From: Megaustenia siamemsis | Lineage: Eukaryota; Mollusca; Gastropoda; Stylommatophora; Ariophantidae | Length of the DNA stretch: 64,000 nucleotides | Reading direction: 5' to 3' | Assembly (NCBI GenBank): GCA_032433765.1 | Contig: JAVIAB010000008.1 | Span: forward strand, 39,040,179-39,104,178 | Program-made: the position numbers and the translations under genes | Part shown: in pieces, positions 31,511 through 41,479 of the stretch | Numbering within the stretch: the stretch's first letter is position 1 | Layout: each line of letters begins with the position of its first letter | Notes under the pieces: generated by a model | Database searches by the model: none | The model's input: only the letters and a program-made list of their open reading frames with translations | What the model was told of the DNA's origin: nothing

Positions 31511-31880
31511 ATGCTAGTAAAGAAAAGCAGGACATTTCTATCTGAAAAAAGGAGGACATTTCAGTCTAAAAATGTAGGACATTTATATATAAAAAAGTAG
31601 GATATTTCTATTCGAAAAAGAGGACATTTCTATCTGAAATAGTAAGACATTTCTATGTGAAAAGAGTAGGTCATTTCTGTCTCGAAAAGTAGGACATTTG
31701 AAAAAGTAGGATAATTTTATCTGAAAAAGGAGGATACTTCTGTCTGAAAGAGTAGGACATTTCTATCTTAAATAGTAGGACTTTTCAATCCGAAAAAAGC
31801 ATGAAAATTGTAACTGAAAAAAGCAGGATAGTAACTGAAAGGAATGATATTTCCACAAAAGAATAGGACATGACAATGTG
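31511..31880. repeat. degenerate ~27-bp tandem repeat
   Basis: AAAGTAGGACATTTCTATCTG recurs about 13 times at 25-30-bp intervals with many substitutions (GGAGGACATTTC, GTAGGATATTTC, GTAAGACATTTC). It is an old minisatellite following the LINE C tail. Confidence 0.88.
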
Positions 31881-32220
31881 GCGCTTATTTTCAATAATTT
31901 TATGTAATAAGATCAAGTGTAATAAAAACCTAAATAAAACAGGGCATGTCCGGCGAAATCTTGATGTCTGGTAACTATGATTTTACCAAAATGGGTTACA
32001 TGTCACTAGCAAGCCGTCCAAATGAGAAATGATGCAGCAAGTGTGGGACAACCATGGCTATCACGTAGACTTGTGTCCTGTGACGAAGGGAACACACATG
32101 GAAACTTAGTAGCGCGTGATTCAAAATTGAAATTTAATTTTAGGAAAATCGAAAGAGGCTGGTCTCAAAGGCATTTGGTTGAGTCACAATAAAACCCAAA
32201 GCTGAGTAGTATCTGTTTTA
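31881..32220. other. no recognised feature
   Basis: Unique-looking DNA up to the LINE I fragment. Confidence 0.3.
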
Positions 32221-32224
32221 TCTT

Positions 32225-32430
32225 CGTTGCTGAGCACTAGGGCATGGAAGGAAACGAACGAGCGGAAACGGCAGCCGTTGAAAGCGGACGTGACATGGAC
32301 AGAGTTGATATTCTGAATACCCTCAGGGAGGCAAGACAAACTAATGATTCAAGGAGTAAGCATGATTCTACATCCATGCCCTTACTGCATGGGCATCAGG
32401 TCAAAACCGGAGAATTCTGGAATGTCACTA
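32225..32430 (+). mobile_element. LINE family I, post-RNase H fragment
   Basis: A frame from 32244 reads MEGNERAETAAVESGRDMDR, VDILNTLREARQTNDSRSKH and VKTGEFWNVTR. The first residues continue the RNase H 'GH.G..GNE.A' box. The pattern is the one seen, broken, at 12150-12400. At about 32430 the LINE text stops and a SINE begins, so this copy lacks its 3' end (QHRTGVVSRW region). Confidence 0.82.
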
Positions 32431-32440
32431 GGGGGGAAGA

Positions 32441-32792
32441 GGGAGCCGCGATAGCTCAGTGGTTAGTGAGTGAACTGGACTACAAAGGACAAGAGGTAGG
32501 GTTCGATCCAAATCGACGGCTTCCGGTTCACACAACCTTTGCCCCTCATTCTTCTTCTTCTCTTTCTCCTCTTCAGTCTTCTTCATGCCTCACATCTCCA
32601 TCTTTTTCTACTCCTCCTCCTTTTCCTCCTTAAATGGGTACCGGATTTTTTTCTGGGAAAGTGAAGCGGCACGGTTGTAATACCGACCGCATTACCCCAA
32701 AAATCATGTGCTGGTCTGTAAATTTATGGTCACTAACACCATACTCCCTATACGCCACTTGGCGTGACGGGGGTACTTTACTTTTTTTTTTT
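32441..32792 (+). mobile_element. SINE-1 copy carrying a 95-bp templated insert
   Basis: The head is GGGAGCCGCGATAGCTCAGT with a 4-bp GTGA duplication in the box A region and box B GGGTTCGATCC. The body is broken at CACAACC. It resumes at 32631 with TAAATGGGTACCGGATTTTT, GTGAAGCGGCACGGTTG and CGCCACTTGGCGTGACGGGG and ends in a T run. In every other copy CCAGCCTTAAATGGG is continuous. No TSD was found. Confidence 0.96.
32536..32630 (-). repeat. insert copied from 35388-35482 (inverted)
   Basis: The 95 bases from CCTTTGCCCCTCATTCTTCT to TCCTTTTCCTCCT equal the reverse complement of 35388-35482 with one mismatch (T for G at the TCTTTTTCTA / TCTTGTTCTA position) and no indel. The SINE bases at the break (CCTT) are shared with both ends of the insert as CCT microhomology. 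Confidence 0.95.
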
Positions 32793-33414
32793 ACACCAAA
32801 CATATGTGTACAAACGCATGCTATGTAGCCATACATTCATAAACACACACATTTGTATATATAACCACAAAGCAGAACAAATAAAAACACCCACAGGTGT
32901 CCAAATGTGTAAGTACACATGCAGACAAATATATACACACATATATAGGTGCGGGTGTGCATGAAGGTAAGATATGTGTTGCAGTTAATCTATATGTATG
33001 AGAGAGATATGTTCATGTCATATAGTGACAGCGAACCCAAGCGGACAATGAAAGCGATATGTTATGTCTAATTATTGTTATGATTCTATAATGGCTATGT
33101 GGTAGGGTAGGAATATGTAAGGGATATATCCGATAAGCTTCGTGGCAGCTCTGCCACTGAATGTGGCCTGATTCTGGTCTCAGAGAGAACATCGCAATGT
33201 TTGTTCTTCATTCCTTAAGAGGAGAGGATGAAAACGAATGGGGCAATGATGTATATATTGAGATACTTATGAGTCTAATGGTGGAAAAGAGGTCAGTGGG
33301 GAAAAACTGTTGTATATGTAATCAACGCCTTGCAGGAACAATGTCTTTTCACATTTCGAGTAATGCTGGAAGGGCAGGTGAGCGATTATAGGGGCTGCAA
33401 TAAACCGTTTTTAA
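32793..33414. other. no recognised feature
   Basis: ACACATATA-type short tandem runs (32800-32960) precede unique-looking DNA. A 76-codon frame at 33161-33391 has a few cysteines (CCICNQR) but no complete zinc-binding pattern. Confidence 0.4.
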
Positions 33415-33588
33415 TTAATAGAATAGAATAGAATAGAACATAACAGAACAGAACAGAACAGAATAGAATAGAATAGAATAGAACAGAATAGAATAGAATA
33501 GAATAGAATAGAATAGAATAGAATAGAATAGAATAGAACAAATAGAATAGAATAGAATAGAATAGAATAGAATAGAATAGAATAGTGT
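33415..33588. repeat. (AATAG)n pentanucleotide array
   Basis: About 34 units of GAATA/GAACA are present. Units with C (GAACA) cluster at 33435-33465 and otherwise occur singly. One unit is missing a G (33538-33546). Minus frames of LFYSILFYS type are artefacts. Confidence 0.97.
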
Positions 33589-34160
33589 ACGGGATAGACC
33601 TCACGGCTAGGGGTTTTTTCTAATAGACATGTCACAAACAATAATGAAGAAAAATAGCTCGTACGAAAAAAATAACTGCAGAGAGATGAGTATAGGTAAC
33701 TGATCATATGGGCTGTCATTAAACTTCAATTAATCTTAGTTGTTTTTTTTTATTTTAAATAATAGCTCGGGAGTTATACTGGTACGATATGACTCAGTGT
33801 TTTGTGTGTTTCGGTAATAACTCGTTATTATGATTACCTGATTTATTTTTTTTACATTATCTCATGACTTTTAGCCAGTAAAATATAGTTCATGGCTTTT
33901 TTTTTCAATCGGTATTTTCTGTTAAAATACAGGGTTATTACAAATGATTCGTAAGGTTTTTAAGGGGGTTATATAAAAAAGTATTCGGCAGAAAATAATG
34001 AAATTTACATGAAAAGAAACAGAAGCTGTTCAAGTATTTAGTTGAGCTCATTCTCATATTGGACACGTTCATAATTGCTCAGATCTCCCACCTAGTACAT
34101 CTCAATGCATGGATTCTGAAAACACCAGTTCTATGTTTGATTTGCTACTTTTCTATTTCT
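33589..34160. other. no recognised feature
   Basis: AT-rich DNA with T runs, no motif. Confidence 0.3.
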
Positions 34161-34173
34161 TCCCCACCAGTAA

Positions 34174-34254
34174 ATAAAAAAAAGTAAAGAGCCCCGTCAC
34201 GCCAAGTGGCGTATAGGGAATATGGTGTTAGTGACCATGATTTTTGGGGTAATA
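34174..34254 (-). mobile_element. SINE-1, severely 5'-truncated copy with 7-bp TSD
   Basis: The plus strand reads AAGTAAAGAGCCCCGTCACG, CCAAGTGGCGTATAGGGAAT, ATGGTGTTAGTGACCATGAT and TTTTGGGGTAAT, the last 80 bp of SINE-1. CCAGTAA at 34167-34173 and 34257-34263 flanks it. Confidence 0.92.
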
Positions 34255-34263
34255 TTCCAGTAA

Positions 34264-34680
34264 TAGTAGAGTATGGGATCTTGTACCCACCTCCACATAG
34301 TTTTAGAACCCTTCCCTTTTACTGTATTTCACACCTGTGTACCGCCCTGTCAGCCCGCCATATCAATTACAGTTCAGTCTGTATATGACCAATCTTTGAA
34401 CTACAGAGAAGTGACTTATTTTCCTTTTTTGAGAGTCTTGCATATTATCGCCATGTTGTTAGATTTCTGTGTATATCCTTATATATTATTGTGTTGTTGT
34501 TTGCTCTTCCACCTAAAGGTCTTTTTGGCTTAATCTCTTTTGTTACTCGCCTACGTAAAGCTGTTACCCTACCACTTTTTCCCTTTTTTTAAAATTTTCA
34601 CTACTATCAACAGCTTTACAGCAGCTTATCATTTCTATGTATCCTGGTGTATCTTGATGCTTTTACCTCTAGACATAACT
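34264..34680. other. no recognised feature
   Basis: Unique-looking T-rich DNA. An 86-codon frame at 34273-34533 has a hydrophobic C-terminal stretch but no other support. Confidence 0.3.
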
Positions 34681-34965
34681 ATCATCATCATCATCATCAT
34701 CAAGTACCGGGTCTGCTGACGTAGGTGATCATGTCACTCCACAACTTTCGATCTCGACAGTTATTTATCATTTTTGTTGTTGACATTCTGCCAAGCCATT
34801 CTCTTAAGCTGTCTGGTAATTTTCTCTTTGCTTCCCTCTATCTCTTCGTCCCTCAATTTTTCCAGTTGTTACAATATATTCCAGTTGTTCTCTTCTCATT
34901 ACATGGCCAAAAATGATGATTGTTTCTTCCTAATATTGGAAATTAGCTCTCTTAGACATAACTAT
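34681..34965 (-). mobile_element. LINE family C, 3'-end fragment
   Basis: The plus strand starts with (ATC)n, then AAGTACCGGGTCTGCTGACG, TAGGTGATCATGTCACTCCA, CAACTTTCGATCTCGACAG, TCTTAAGCTGTCTGGTAATT, CTTCGTCCCTCAATTTTTCC and CATGGCCAAAAATGATGATT. This is the reverse complement of the LINE C 3' end, with the (GAT)n tail at the left. Confidence 0.94.
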
Positions 34966-35290
34966 AGATATAAATAAAACTAAGGGGAAATTCAAGAAAT
35001 TATGCTTTCCTGTCTCTAAATCGATTAACCAACAAGGAGCCCCGACTTTATTATCTCTCTCTTTGGTGGTACCCTTTATGATGAGTGTTTTCAGTCCACC
35101 TTTCAGCACCTTTCAGCTCAATTGAGACTTTGCCTAACTCTGTCTATGCCTTTCTTGTCCTTTAGTTTTCCAACCCACTAGACTTTCAGTTTGTTTGCTC
35201 TTAATTCTGGTAACTCACCAGCTAGCGACTGTTGTTCGTCGTGGCGGCTAGTGCTTCTATGTTGAACATGGGAACTAGAAAACTGAAAAG
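34966..35290. other. no recognised feature
   Basis: Unique-looking DNA. TTTCAGCACCTTTCAGCTCAA is a short local repeat. Confidence 0.3.
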
Positions 35291-35760
35291 GAATGTAGAG
35301 GAGAAGCAGAAGAAGGGAGAAGAAGGGAGAAGAAGAAAGAGAATAATAAGAGGAAAGCGAACAAGAAGAGGAAGCAGAAGAAAGTAGAGGAGGAAAAGGA
35401 GGAGGAGTAGAACAAGATGGAGATGTGAGGCATGAAGAAGACTGAAGAGGAGAAAGAGAAGAAGAAGAATGAGGGGCAAAGGATGTTGAAACATTTAAGG
35501 AAAGATAAAAAGAAGGAGAAAGAATAGATAAGGAAGAGAGAGAAGAAAGAAGAAGAAGAATAGATGAGGAAGAGAGAGAAGAAAGAAGAAGTAGAAGAAT
35601 AGATGAGGAAGAGAGAGAAGAAGAAGAAGAAATAAAGTGAGAAAAAAGGTTATGGGGAAAAGAAGGCAAAAGAGTAGAAGATTAAGAAGAACAGAGAGAA
35701 GAAGAAAGCATAGTTGAAAAGGAAAAAGAAGGAAAGGAGGGAGAGATGAAGAAGAAATCT
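35291..35760. repeat. purine-rich (GAA/GAG)n tract
   Basis: About 470 bp of mostly A and G on the plus strand, built from GAAGAAG, AGGAAGAGAGAGAAG and GAAAGAAGAAG motifs. A 30-40-bp unit (AATAGATGAGGAAGAGAGAG) occurs about three times at 35523-35612. Bases 35388-35482 were copied into the SINE at 32.5 kb. Minus-strand Ser/Leu-rich frames are composition artefacts. Confidence 0.9.
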
Positions 35761-36055
35761 TTTGATACATCAAAAATGTATAAAAAATCGTGCTGGAACA
35801 ATGTTTGATTGTTCGTTCATAATTGTCCGCGTTTCTGTCCCAAGATTATCAAATTATTCATCTTCTTCACCAACCCTGTTCTTCTCATTCTTCTGTGAAA
35901 CCATATTTCTAGACCGATCTTCTCATTGGTGTTTTTTTTTAAAATCTATGTCTCATGTTTCTGCTTCATATGAAAGTGTTGAATATACATATCACAACAT
36001 GTTACTTGTATTTTTATAAGCTTTGATGATGCAATGATGTGGTGTTATTAGTTTA
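35761..36055. other. no recognised feature
   Basis: Unique-looking DNA. The phrase CTCATGTTTCTGCTTCATATGA resembles the 'cDNA-like' minus text of LINE post-RT regions (compare TCCATGTTTCTGCACCATAC at 39181), so an old minus LINE fragment is possible. Confidence 0.35.
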
Positions 36056-36203
36056 GTTCATTTCAGTTTAGTTCAGTTTTAATTTAATTTATTTTAGGTT
36101 AATTTAGTTTAGTTTAGTTTAGTTTAGTTCAGTTTAGTTTAGTTTATAGTTTTTTAGGGTTTGGTTGGTTTGGTTTGGTATGGTTTGGTTTGGTTTGGTT
36201 TGG

Positions 36204-36234
<31 letters not shown>

Positions 36235-36775
36235 TAGTTTAGCTGAGCTGAACTTAGTTTAGTTTGTTTAGTTTAGCTGAACTTAGTTTAGTTTAGTTTA
36301 GTTTAGCTGAACTTAGTTTAGTTTAGGTTAGTTTAGTTTAGTTTAGTTTAGTTTAGTTTAGTTTAGCTGAACTTAGTTTAGTTTAGTTTAGCTGAACTTA
36401 GTTTAGTTTAGTTTAGTTTAGTTTAGCTGAACTTAGTTTAGTTTAGTTTAGTTTAGTTTAGTTTAGTTTAGTTTAGTTTAGCTGAGCTGAACTTAGTTTA
36501 GTTTAGTTTAGTTTAGCTGAACTTAGTTTAGTTTTTAGTTTAGTTTAGTTTAGTTTAGTTTAGTTTAGTTTAGTTTAGTTTAGTTTAGTTTAGCTGAACT
36601 TAGTTTAGTTTAGTTTAGTTTAGCTGAACTTAGTTTAGTTTAGTTTAGGTTAGTTTAGTTTAGTTTAGTTTAGTTCAGTTTAGTTTAGTTTAGTTTAGTT
36701 TAGTTTAGTTTAGTTTAGTTTAGTTTAGTTTAGTTAGTTTAGTTTAGTTTAGTTTAGTTTAGCTGAGCTGAGCTA
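36056..36775. repeat. (TTTAG)n pentanucleotide array with CTGAAC interruptions
   Basis: About 700 bp of TTTAG units are interrupted about ten times by TTTAGCTGAACTTAG, a GGTTT/GGTTTGGTT block near 36155-36205 and single TTTAGG units. The interruptions are spaced 30-80 bp apart, giving a higher-order pattern. The sequence resembles telomere-type repeats only superficially; the unit lacks GG. Confidence 0.96.
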
Positions 36776-37065
36776 TTTATAATTTATATCAAGTCAGCAA
36801 TCTCTATCAGCAATCTCTGTCAGCAACTTCTGTCCCTATTGTTGATTATTGTAACAGGCTGTTGCCGCTCTTTTAGTCACGCTACTAGTACCACGTATTT
36901 GTGTTCCGCTAAACGTCGGTTGGTAATTGTTATTGTATTGCTATTTGAATCTGCAAAGTCATTAAAGCCGCAAACATCGTCTGTCTGTTGAGATAAAGTC
37001 AACCTGAGAACATGAGTAGATCTACATGACTGCTTTTTTTTTGCCTTTATGGTATCAGAAATATC
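36776..37065. other. no recognised feature
   Basis: AGTCAGCAATCTCTATCAGC and TCAGCAATCTCTGTCAGCAA form a short tandem repeat at 36792-36830. The rest is unique-looking. Confidence 0.4.
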
Positions 37066-38592
37066 TTTCTCTCCCCCCCCTCTCTCTCTCTCCCTCCCTC
37101 TTTCTTTCCAATTTCTCTCTTATCTCTCTCTGCTGTCTCTCTCTCTCTCTCTCTTCCTCTCCCTCCCTCTCACTCCTTCTCTCTTCTCCCATCTCTTCCT
37201 CAAACCCTCCTTTTCTTTCCCTCTCTCTCTGTCTCCCTCTCTCCCTCCCTCTCCGTTCCTTCTCTCTCTCCTCCCTCTCCCGTCCTTCCCTCTCTCTCCT
37301 CCCTCTCCGTCCCTTCTCTCTCCCTCCTCTCCCTCTAGTCTCTCTCCCTCCCTCCCTCTCCGTCTCTTCTCTATCTCCTCCCTCTCACTCCTTCTCTCTC
37401 TCCTCTCCGTCCCTTTCTCTCTATCCCTCCCTCTCCGTCCCTTCTCTCTCTCCCTCCCTCTCACTCCTTCTCTCTCTCCCTCCCTCCACTCCTTCTCTCT
37501 CCCCTCCCTCTCGGTCTCTCACTCCTTCTCTCTCTCCCTCTCTCCCTCCCTCTCCGTCCTTCTCTCTCTCCCTCTCTCCGTCCTTCTCTCTCTCCCTCCC
37601 TCTCACTCCTTCTCTCTCGCAGCCCTCTCACTCCTCTCTCTCCCTCCCTCCTCCCTCCTTCTCTCTCTCCCTCTCCCGTCTCTCACTCATTCTCACTCCT
37701 TCTCTCTCTCCCTCCTCTCTAAATCCTTCTCTCTCTCTCCCTCTCCGTCTCTCACTCCTTCTCTCTCTCCTCTATCTCCCTCCTCTCCGTCCTTCTCTCT
37801 CTCCCTCCCTCTCCGTCCTTCTCTCTCTCCCTCCCTCTCACTCCTTTCTCTCGCCCTCCATCTCACTCCTTCTCTCTCTCCCTCCCTCTCCCTCCTTCTC
37901 TCTCTCCCTCCCTCTCCGTCTCTCACTCCTTCTCAACTCCTTCTCTCTCTCCCTCCCTCTCACTCTTCTATGTCTCCCTCTCTCCCTCCCTCTCACTCCT
38001 TCTCTCTCTCCCTCTCTCCCTCCCTCTCCGTCCTTCTCTCTCTCCCTCCCTCTCCGTACTTCTTTCTCTCCCTCCCTCTCACTCCTTCTCTCTCGCCCCC
38101 TCTCACTCCTTCTCTCTCTCCCTCCCTCTCACTCCTTCTCTCTCTCCCTCCCTCTCCGTCTCTCACTCCTTCTCTCTCTCCCTCTCTCCCTCCCTCTCCG
38201 TCCTTCTCTCTCTCCTCCCTCTCCGTCCTTCTCTCTCTCCTCCCTCTCACTCCTTCTCTCTCGCCCTCCCTCTCACTCCTTCTCTCTCTCCCTCCCTCTC
38301 TCCTCCTTCTCTCTCTCCCTCCCTCTCCGTCTCTCACTCCTTCTCACTCCTTCTCTCTCTCCTCCCTCTCACTCCTTCTCTGTCTCCCTCTCTCCCTCCT
38401 CTCACTCCTTCTCTCTCTCCCTCTCTCCCTCCCTCTCCGTCCTTCTCTCTCTCCCTCCTCTCCGTCCTTCTCTCTCTCCCTCCCTCTCACTCTTCTCTCT
38501 CTCCCTCCCTCTCACTCCTTCTCTCTCTCCCCTCCCTCTCCTCCTTCTTTCTCTCCCTCCCTCTCCGTCTCTCACTCCCTCTCTCTCCACAG
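37066..38592. repeat. 1.5-kb polypyrimidine tract
   Basis: Nearly pure C/T on the plus strand, made of CTCTCTCTCCCTCCCTCTC plus either CGTC or ACTC and CTT. Units of about 26-31 bp recur with a visible longer pattern (CCGTCTCTCACTCCTTCTC at about 37526, 37740, 37917, 38158, 38325 and 38565, spacing 170-240 bp). Ser/Leu/Pro frames of 518-560 codons on plus and Glu/Arg/Gly frames on minus exist only because the unit has no stop. Confidence 0.97.
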
Positions 38593-38790
38593 TGTTTGTT
38601 ATTGATATATTAGTACATAAAATGTACATGCTTCTTCTATTATACATTCACGTTGATGCGGAAAAGTTAATTTATCAAATGAAATTACTTTTGTGGTTTA
38701 ATAATTGAATATTGCATCTCCCGACACTCTCAAACTGCGTCCATTTTTAATTGGTTTTTTGCTACGAAATATTTTTTTAAACTACTAAAA
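38593..38790. other. no recognised feature
   Basis: AT-rich spacer before the LINE E tail. Confidence 0.3.
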
Positions 38791-39285
38791 TGTCATCATC
38801 ATCGAGTGCCTTCTCTGCAACGAAGGTTGGCTACCATGGATCGCCATTCTACTCTGTTTCTTGCATTGATGGTGCAGGCTGACATAGATTGACTTGTCCA
38901 TCTTTTGATGTTACTCGTCCATGTTAGTCTTGGTCTGCCTCTGCCTCTTTTACCTTGTATTTTCCCTTCCAATATTACTTTTAGCAACTGTTGTGTCTTT
39001 TAACATGCCCCAAAAAATTCATTTGTCTTGTCTTAATTGTATTTAGTAGTTCTCTTTTTATTTTCAGTTGTTTTAAAACTTCATCGTTTGTTATCTTTTG
39101 TTTCCATCCAATTCTAAATATTCTTCTATAAATCCACATTTCAAAGGCTTCAATTTTCTGTTCTGTTTTCTTGTCTAATGTCCATGTTTCTGCACCATAC
39201 AGGAATATGAGAAGACGTAACATTTGCCATTCTTAGTTTCAGCCCTGCTGATATTTGTTTTGTTGTTAGTATATTTTTCATGGCA
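38791..39285 (-). mobile_element. LINE family E, C-terminal region and 3' end
   Basis: On the minus strand the frame 39223-38981 reads FLYGAETWTLDKKTEQKIEA, FEMWIYRRIFRIGWKQKITN, EVLKQLKIKRELLNTIKTRQ and MNFLGHVKRHNSC. After a one-base break, 38987-38799 reads LKVILEGKIQGKRGRGRPRL, TWTSNIKRWTSQSM and NRVEWRSMVANLRC. The tail is GATGATGAC (plus GTCATCATCATCG at 38791). It matches and extends the copy at 15045-15303. The RT is missing. Confidence 0.93.
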
Positions 39286-39330
39286 TTAAAAATCACTATT
39301 ATATAAATATTGACTTTCATTAAAATTGTA

Positions 39331-39562
39331 AAAACGCCAAGTGCGTATAGGGAATATAGTGTTAGTAGCCATACTTTTTATAGACCCAGCACATGATTTT
39401 TGGATAATGTGGTCGGTATACGCCCGTGCCGCTTTACTTTCCCAGATAAAAATGCGGTACACGTTTAAGACTGGGTGAACTCGAAACCGTCGATCAGAAT
39501 CGAACCCTACCTCTTGTCCCCTGTAGTCCAGTTCACTAACCACTGAGCTATTGCAGCTCCAA
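39331..39562 (-). mobile_element. SINE-1 copy, near full length
   Basis: The plus strand reads AACGCCAAGTGCGTATAGGG, GTGGTCGGTATACGCCCGTG, CCGCTTTACTTTCCCAGATA, GAATCGAACCCTACCTCTTG (box B) and CACTAACCACTGAGCTATTG (box A) and ends in CAGCTCC. Similar flanks ATTAAAATTGTA (39319-39330) and ATTAAACATTGTA (39563-39575) suggest an aged TSD. The T-rich end is short. Confidence 0.94.
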
Positions 39563-39595
39563 ATTAAACATTGTACATTTAGAATATTACTAGAG

Positions 39596-39800
39596 AAGTC
39601 TTTTTTAGGAATCCCAGGGAATTAAACAATGAGAAAGGTAAGAAAATATACTCGGAGAAGACATTCGGAAGGAGAAATTGAAGGTTATGGAGAAAACATG
39701 GAATGATCGTACGGAATGACAAGAAATTGGACGGCTTGGAAAGTGTTTGTTTGATGACCAGGGGAAGTTGAAATGAAGAATCAATGAGAAACATTGTAGA
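39596..39800 (+). mobile_element. LINE family F, C-terminal fragment
   Basis: TAGGAATCCCAGGGAATTAA, GAAGACATTCGGAAGGAGAA, AAAACATGGAATGATCGTAC, ACGGCTTGGAAAGTGTTTGT and TTGATGACCAGGGGAAGTTG follow the family F order (7481-7660 and the minus strand of 28335-28510). It is decayed, with no expansion of the 3' end here. Confidence 0.82.
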
Positions 39801-39949
39801 TTTTGTGGGTGATATAATACAGTGAAACCAGTTTAATGAAATATCATGTGCGTGTTGACTATTCTAGACTCCGGGCATACACACCGAAAATTGCTGCAAT
39901 GTTTCAAAGATTATAGCTACAATGTCACTTTCAGATTAAGACAAGCAGC
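39801..39949. other. no recognised feature
   Basis: Short spacer. Confidence 0.3.
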
Positions 39950-40245
39950 ACTTTCCCTCTTTCTCTCTCTCTCTCTCTTCCTCTCTCTGTACCTCCGTTC
40001 TCTGTATCTCTCTCTCTTCTCCTGCCTTATCGATCTCCCTTCTGTCTTCTTCTAGCTTTGTCACACTTTCTCTCTCTCACTATTTCTCCCCTCTCTCAAT
40101 CTACATCTTTCTCTCTCTCCATGCCATTCTATCTAAATTTTCCACCACTCTATTTTGTTCCATCTCCCCTCTCTCCTTCCTCTTCTCCCTCTCTCTCCTT
40201 CATTTCTTTCATCTCTCCCTCTCCTTCCTTTCCTCCTCTCTCTTT
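39950..40245. repeat. CT-rich tract
   Basis: Irregular pyrimidine-rich sequence (TCTCTCTC, CTTCCTCTCTCT, CCCTCTCTCC), more degenerate than the tract at 37.1-38.6 kb. Open frames here are composition artefacts. Confidence 0.85.
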
Positions 40246-40349
40246 CATAATTACACAAAATCGCTACGGTTTAATCCCAGATTAAGTTACATAAAAAAAT
40301 TAATCCGATTAGCAACATCGCATTAAAATAATAAATGCTTTTTTTATTC

Positions 40350-40570
40350 GCGCAAAATGAGAAGGTAACAGATGGACAAAAATTGTGACAACTGGCAAAA
40401 TTAAGGGGTAGAAGAGAAAGAGGAAAACAGGGGAAGTATACAGATTAAGAGAAATGTATGTTATGAAAGAAAGAGCAAAATTGATTGAAATAAAAACTGT
40501 AGCGGCAGAAGTTGTGGAGAGACGTAATCATCAGCGCCTGCAGGTATCATACTTGTTGATGATAAGTTAC
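40350..40570 (+). mobile_element. LINE family C-like, decayed 3' end
   Basis: CGCAAAATGAGAAGGTAACA, ATTGTGACAACTGGCAAAAT, TAAGGGGTAGAAGAGAAAGA and AGAAGTTGTGGAGAGACGTA, ending GCGCCTGCAGGTATCATACT and TGTTGATGATAA. The order follows LINE C 3' ends (for example 31270-31500) with many changes. Confidence 0.8.
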
Positions 40571-40599
40571 ATAACTTGTATATTTCTGTCGTCGATTAT

Positions 40600-40810
40600 T
40601 TGTAGAGAGTAGCTTATGTAACTGTAGATGGCGAGTGTAGCTTATGTAACTTGTAGATGGCGAGTGTAGCTTATGTAACTTGTAGATGGCGAGTGTAGCT
40701 TATGTAACTTGTAGATGGCGAGTGTAGCTTATGTAACTTGTAGATGGCGAGTGTAGCTTATGTAACTTGTAGATGGCGAGTATAGCTTATGTAACTTGTA
40801 GATGGCCTGA
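40600..40810 (+). repeat. 29-bp tandem repeat, ~7 copies
   Basis: GTAGATGGCGAGTGTAGCTT then ATGTAACTT repeats at exactly 29 bp with almost no variation, implying a recent expansion. It begins inside ATAACTTGTATATTTC text that may be the template. Confidence 0.96.
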
Positions 40811-41215
40811 GTGAGTCATTTCTGACCTGAACTAACGTAACAAATAAGTCATTGTTGAACTAATGTAACAACTGAGTCATTACTGAACTAAAGTAGTAAC
40901 AAAGTTATTACATGAACTAACCTGACAACAGAGTCATTACTGAATTGACGTAACAACTGAGTCATTACTGAACTAATGAAACAACCGAGTCATTACTGAA
41001 ATAATGAAACAACTAAGTATTTACCGAAATAATATAACAACTGAGTCATTACTGAACTAACGTGACAACTGTGCCATTGCTGAATCAATGTAACAAGTGG
41101 GTAACTACTGAACAACTACAAGTTAGTCGTTATGAGAGCAATATAACAAATGAGTCATTACTAAACCACTATACCAAATGAGTTATTATTAAACCAATAT
41201 AATAACAAACATTAC
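40811..41215. repeat. degenerate ~27-bp tandem repeat
   Basis: TGAGTCATTACTGAACTAAC and GTAACAAC-type units recur about 14 times with heavy drift and indels. Confidence 0.88.
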
Positions 41216-41470
41216 TTAGCAAGTAACATTCAATAGTTATTATTCTTTACTTAATACAACCACTGATCAAAGTCAAAGCGTATGATTGAGCCAGCAAAAT
41301 AAAATAAAAGGAAACAAGAAACTAGCTGGACAGATTAAAGAAAAAAGAAAAGAACATTTATATTGGAATTATTTTTTTATATGTTATTTCTGCCGGTGTA
41401 TTTATTGCAGGGGACTGTTCAAGCGGCTTGATCAAAGTTGTGGTATGCAGACTTTTATACAGAAATTTGA
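41216..41470. other. no recognised feature
   Basis: AT-rich DNA. An 88-codon frame (41286-41552) runs into the satellite and has no motif. Confidence 0.3.
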
Positions 41471-41479
41471 TAGTTTTAC

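Noticed and set aside
33161..33391. 76-codon frame with CCICNQR as a zinc-finger fragment
   Set aside because: Only one cysteine cluster is present; the second half of any zinc site is missing and there is no conservation evidence.
36056..36775. Interstitial telomere array
   Set aside because: The unit is TTTAG with only scattered TTTAGG; known animal telomere units carry at least GG in every repeat. Kept only as a low-interest note.
37026..38708. 560- and 518-codon Ser/Leu/Pro frames as a mucin-like or SR-like gene
   Set aside because: They arise from a stop-free CT repeat read in several frames at once, and there is no non-repeat domain or signal peptide.
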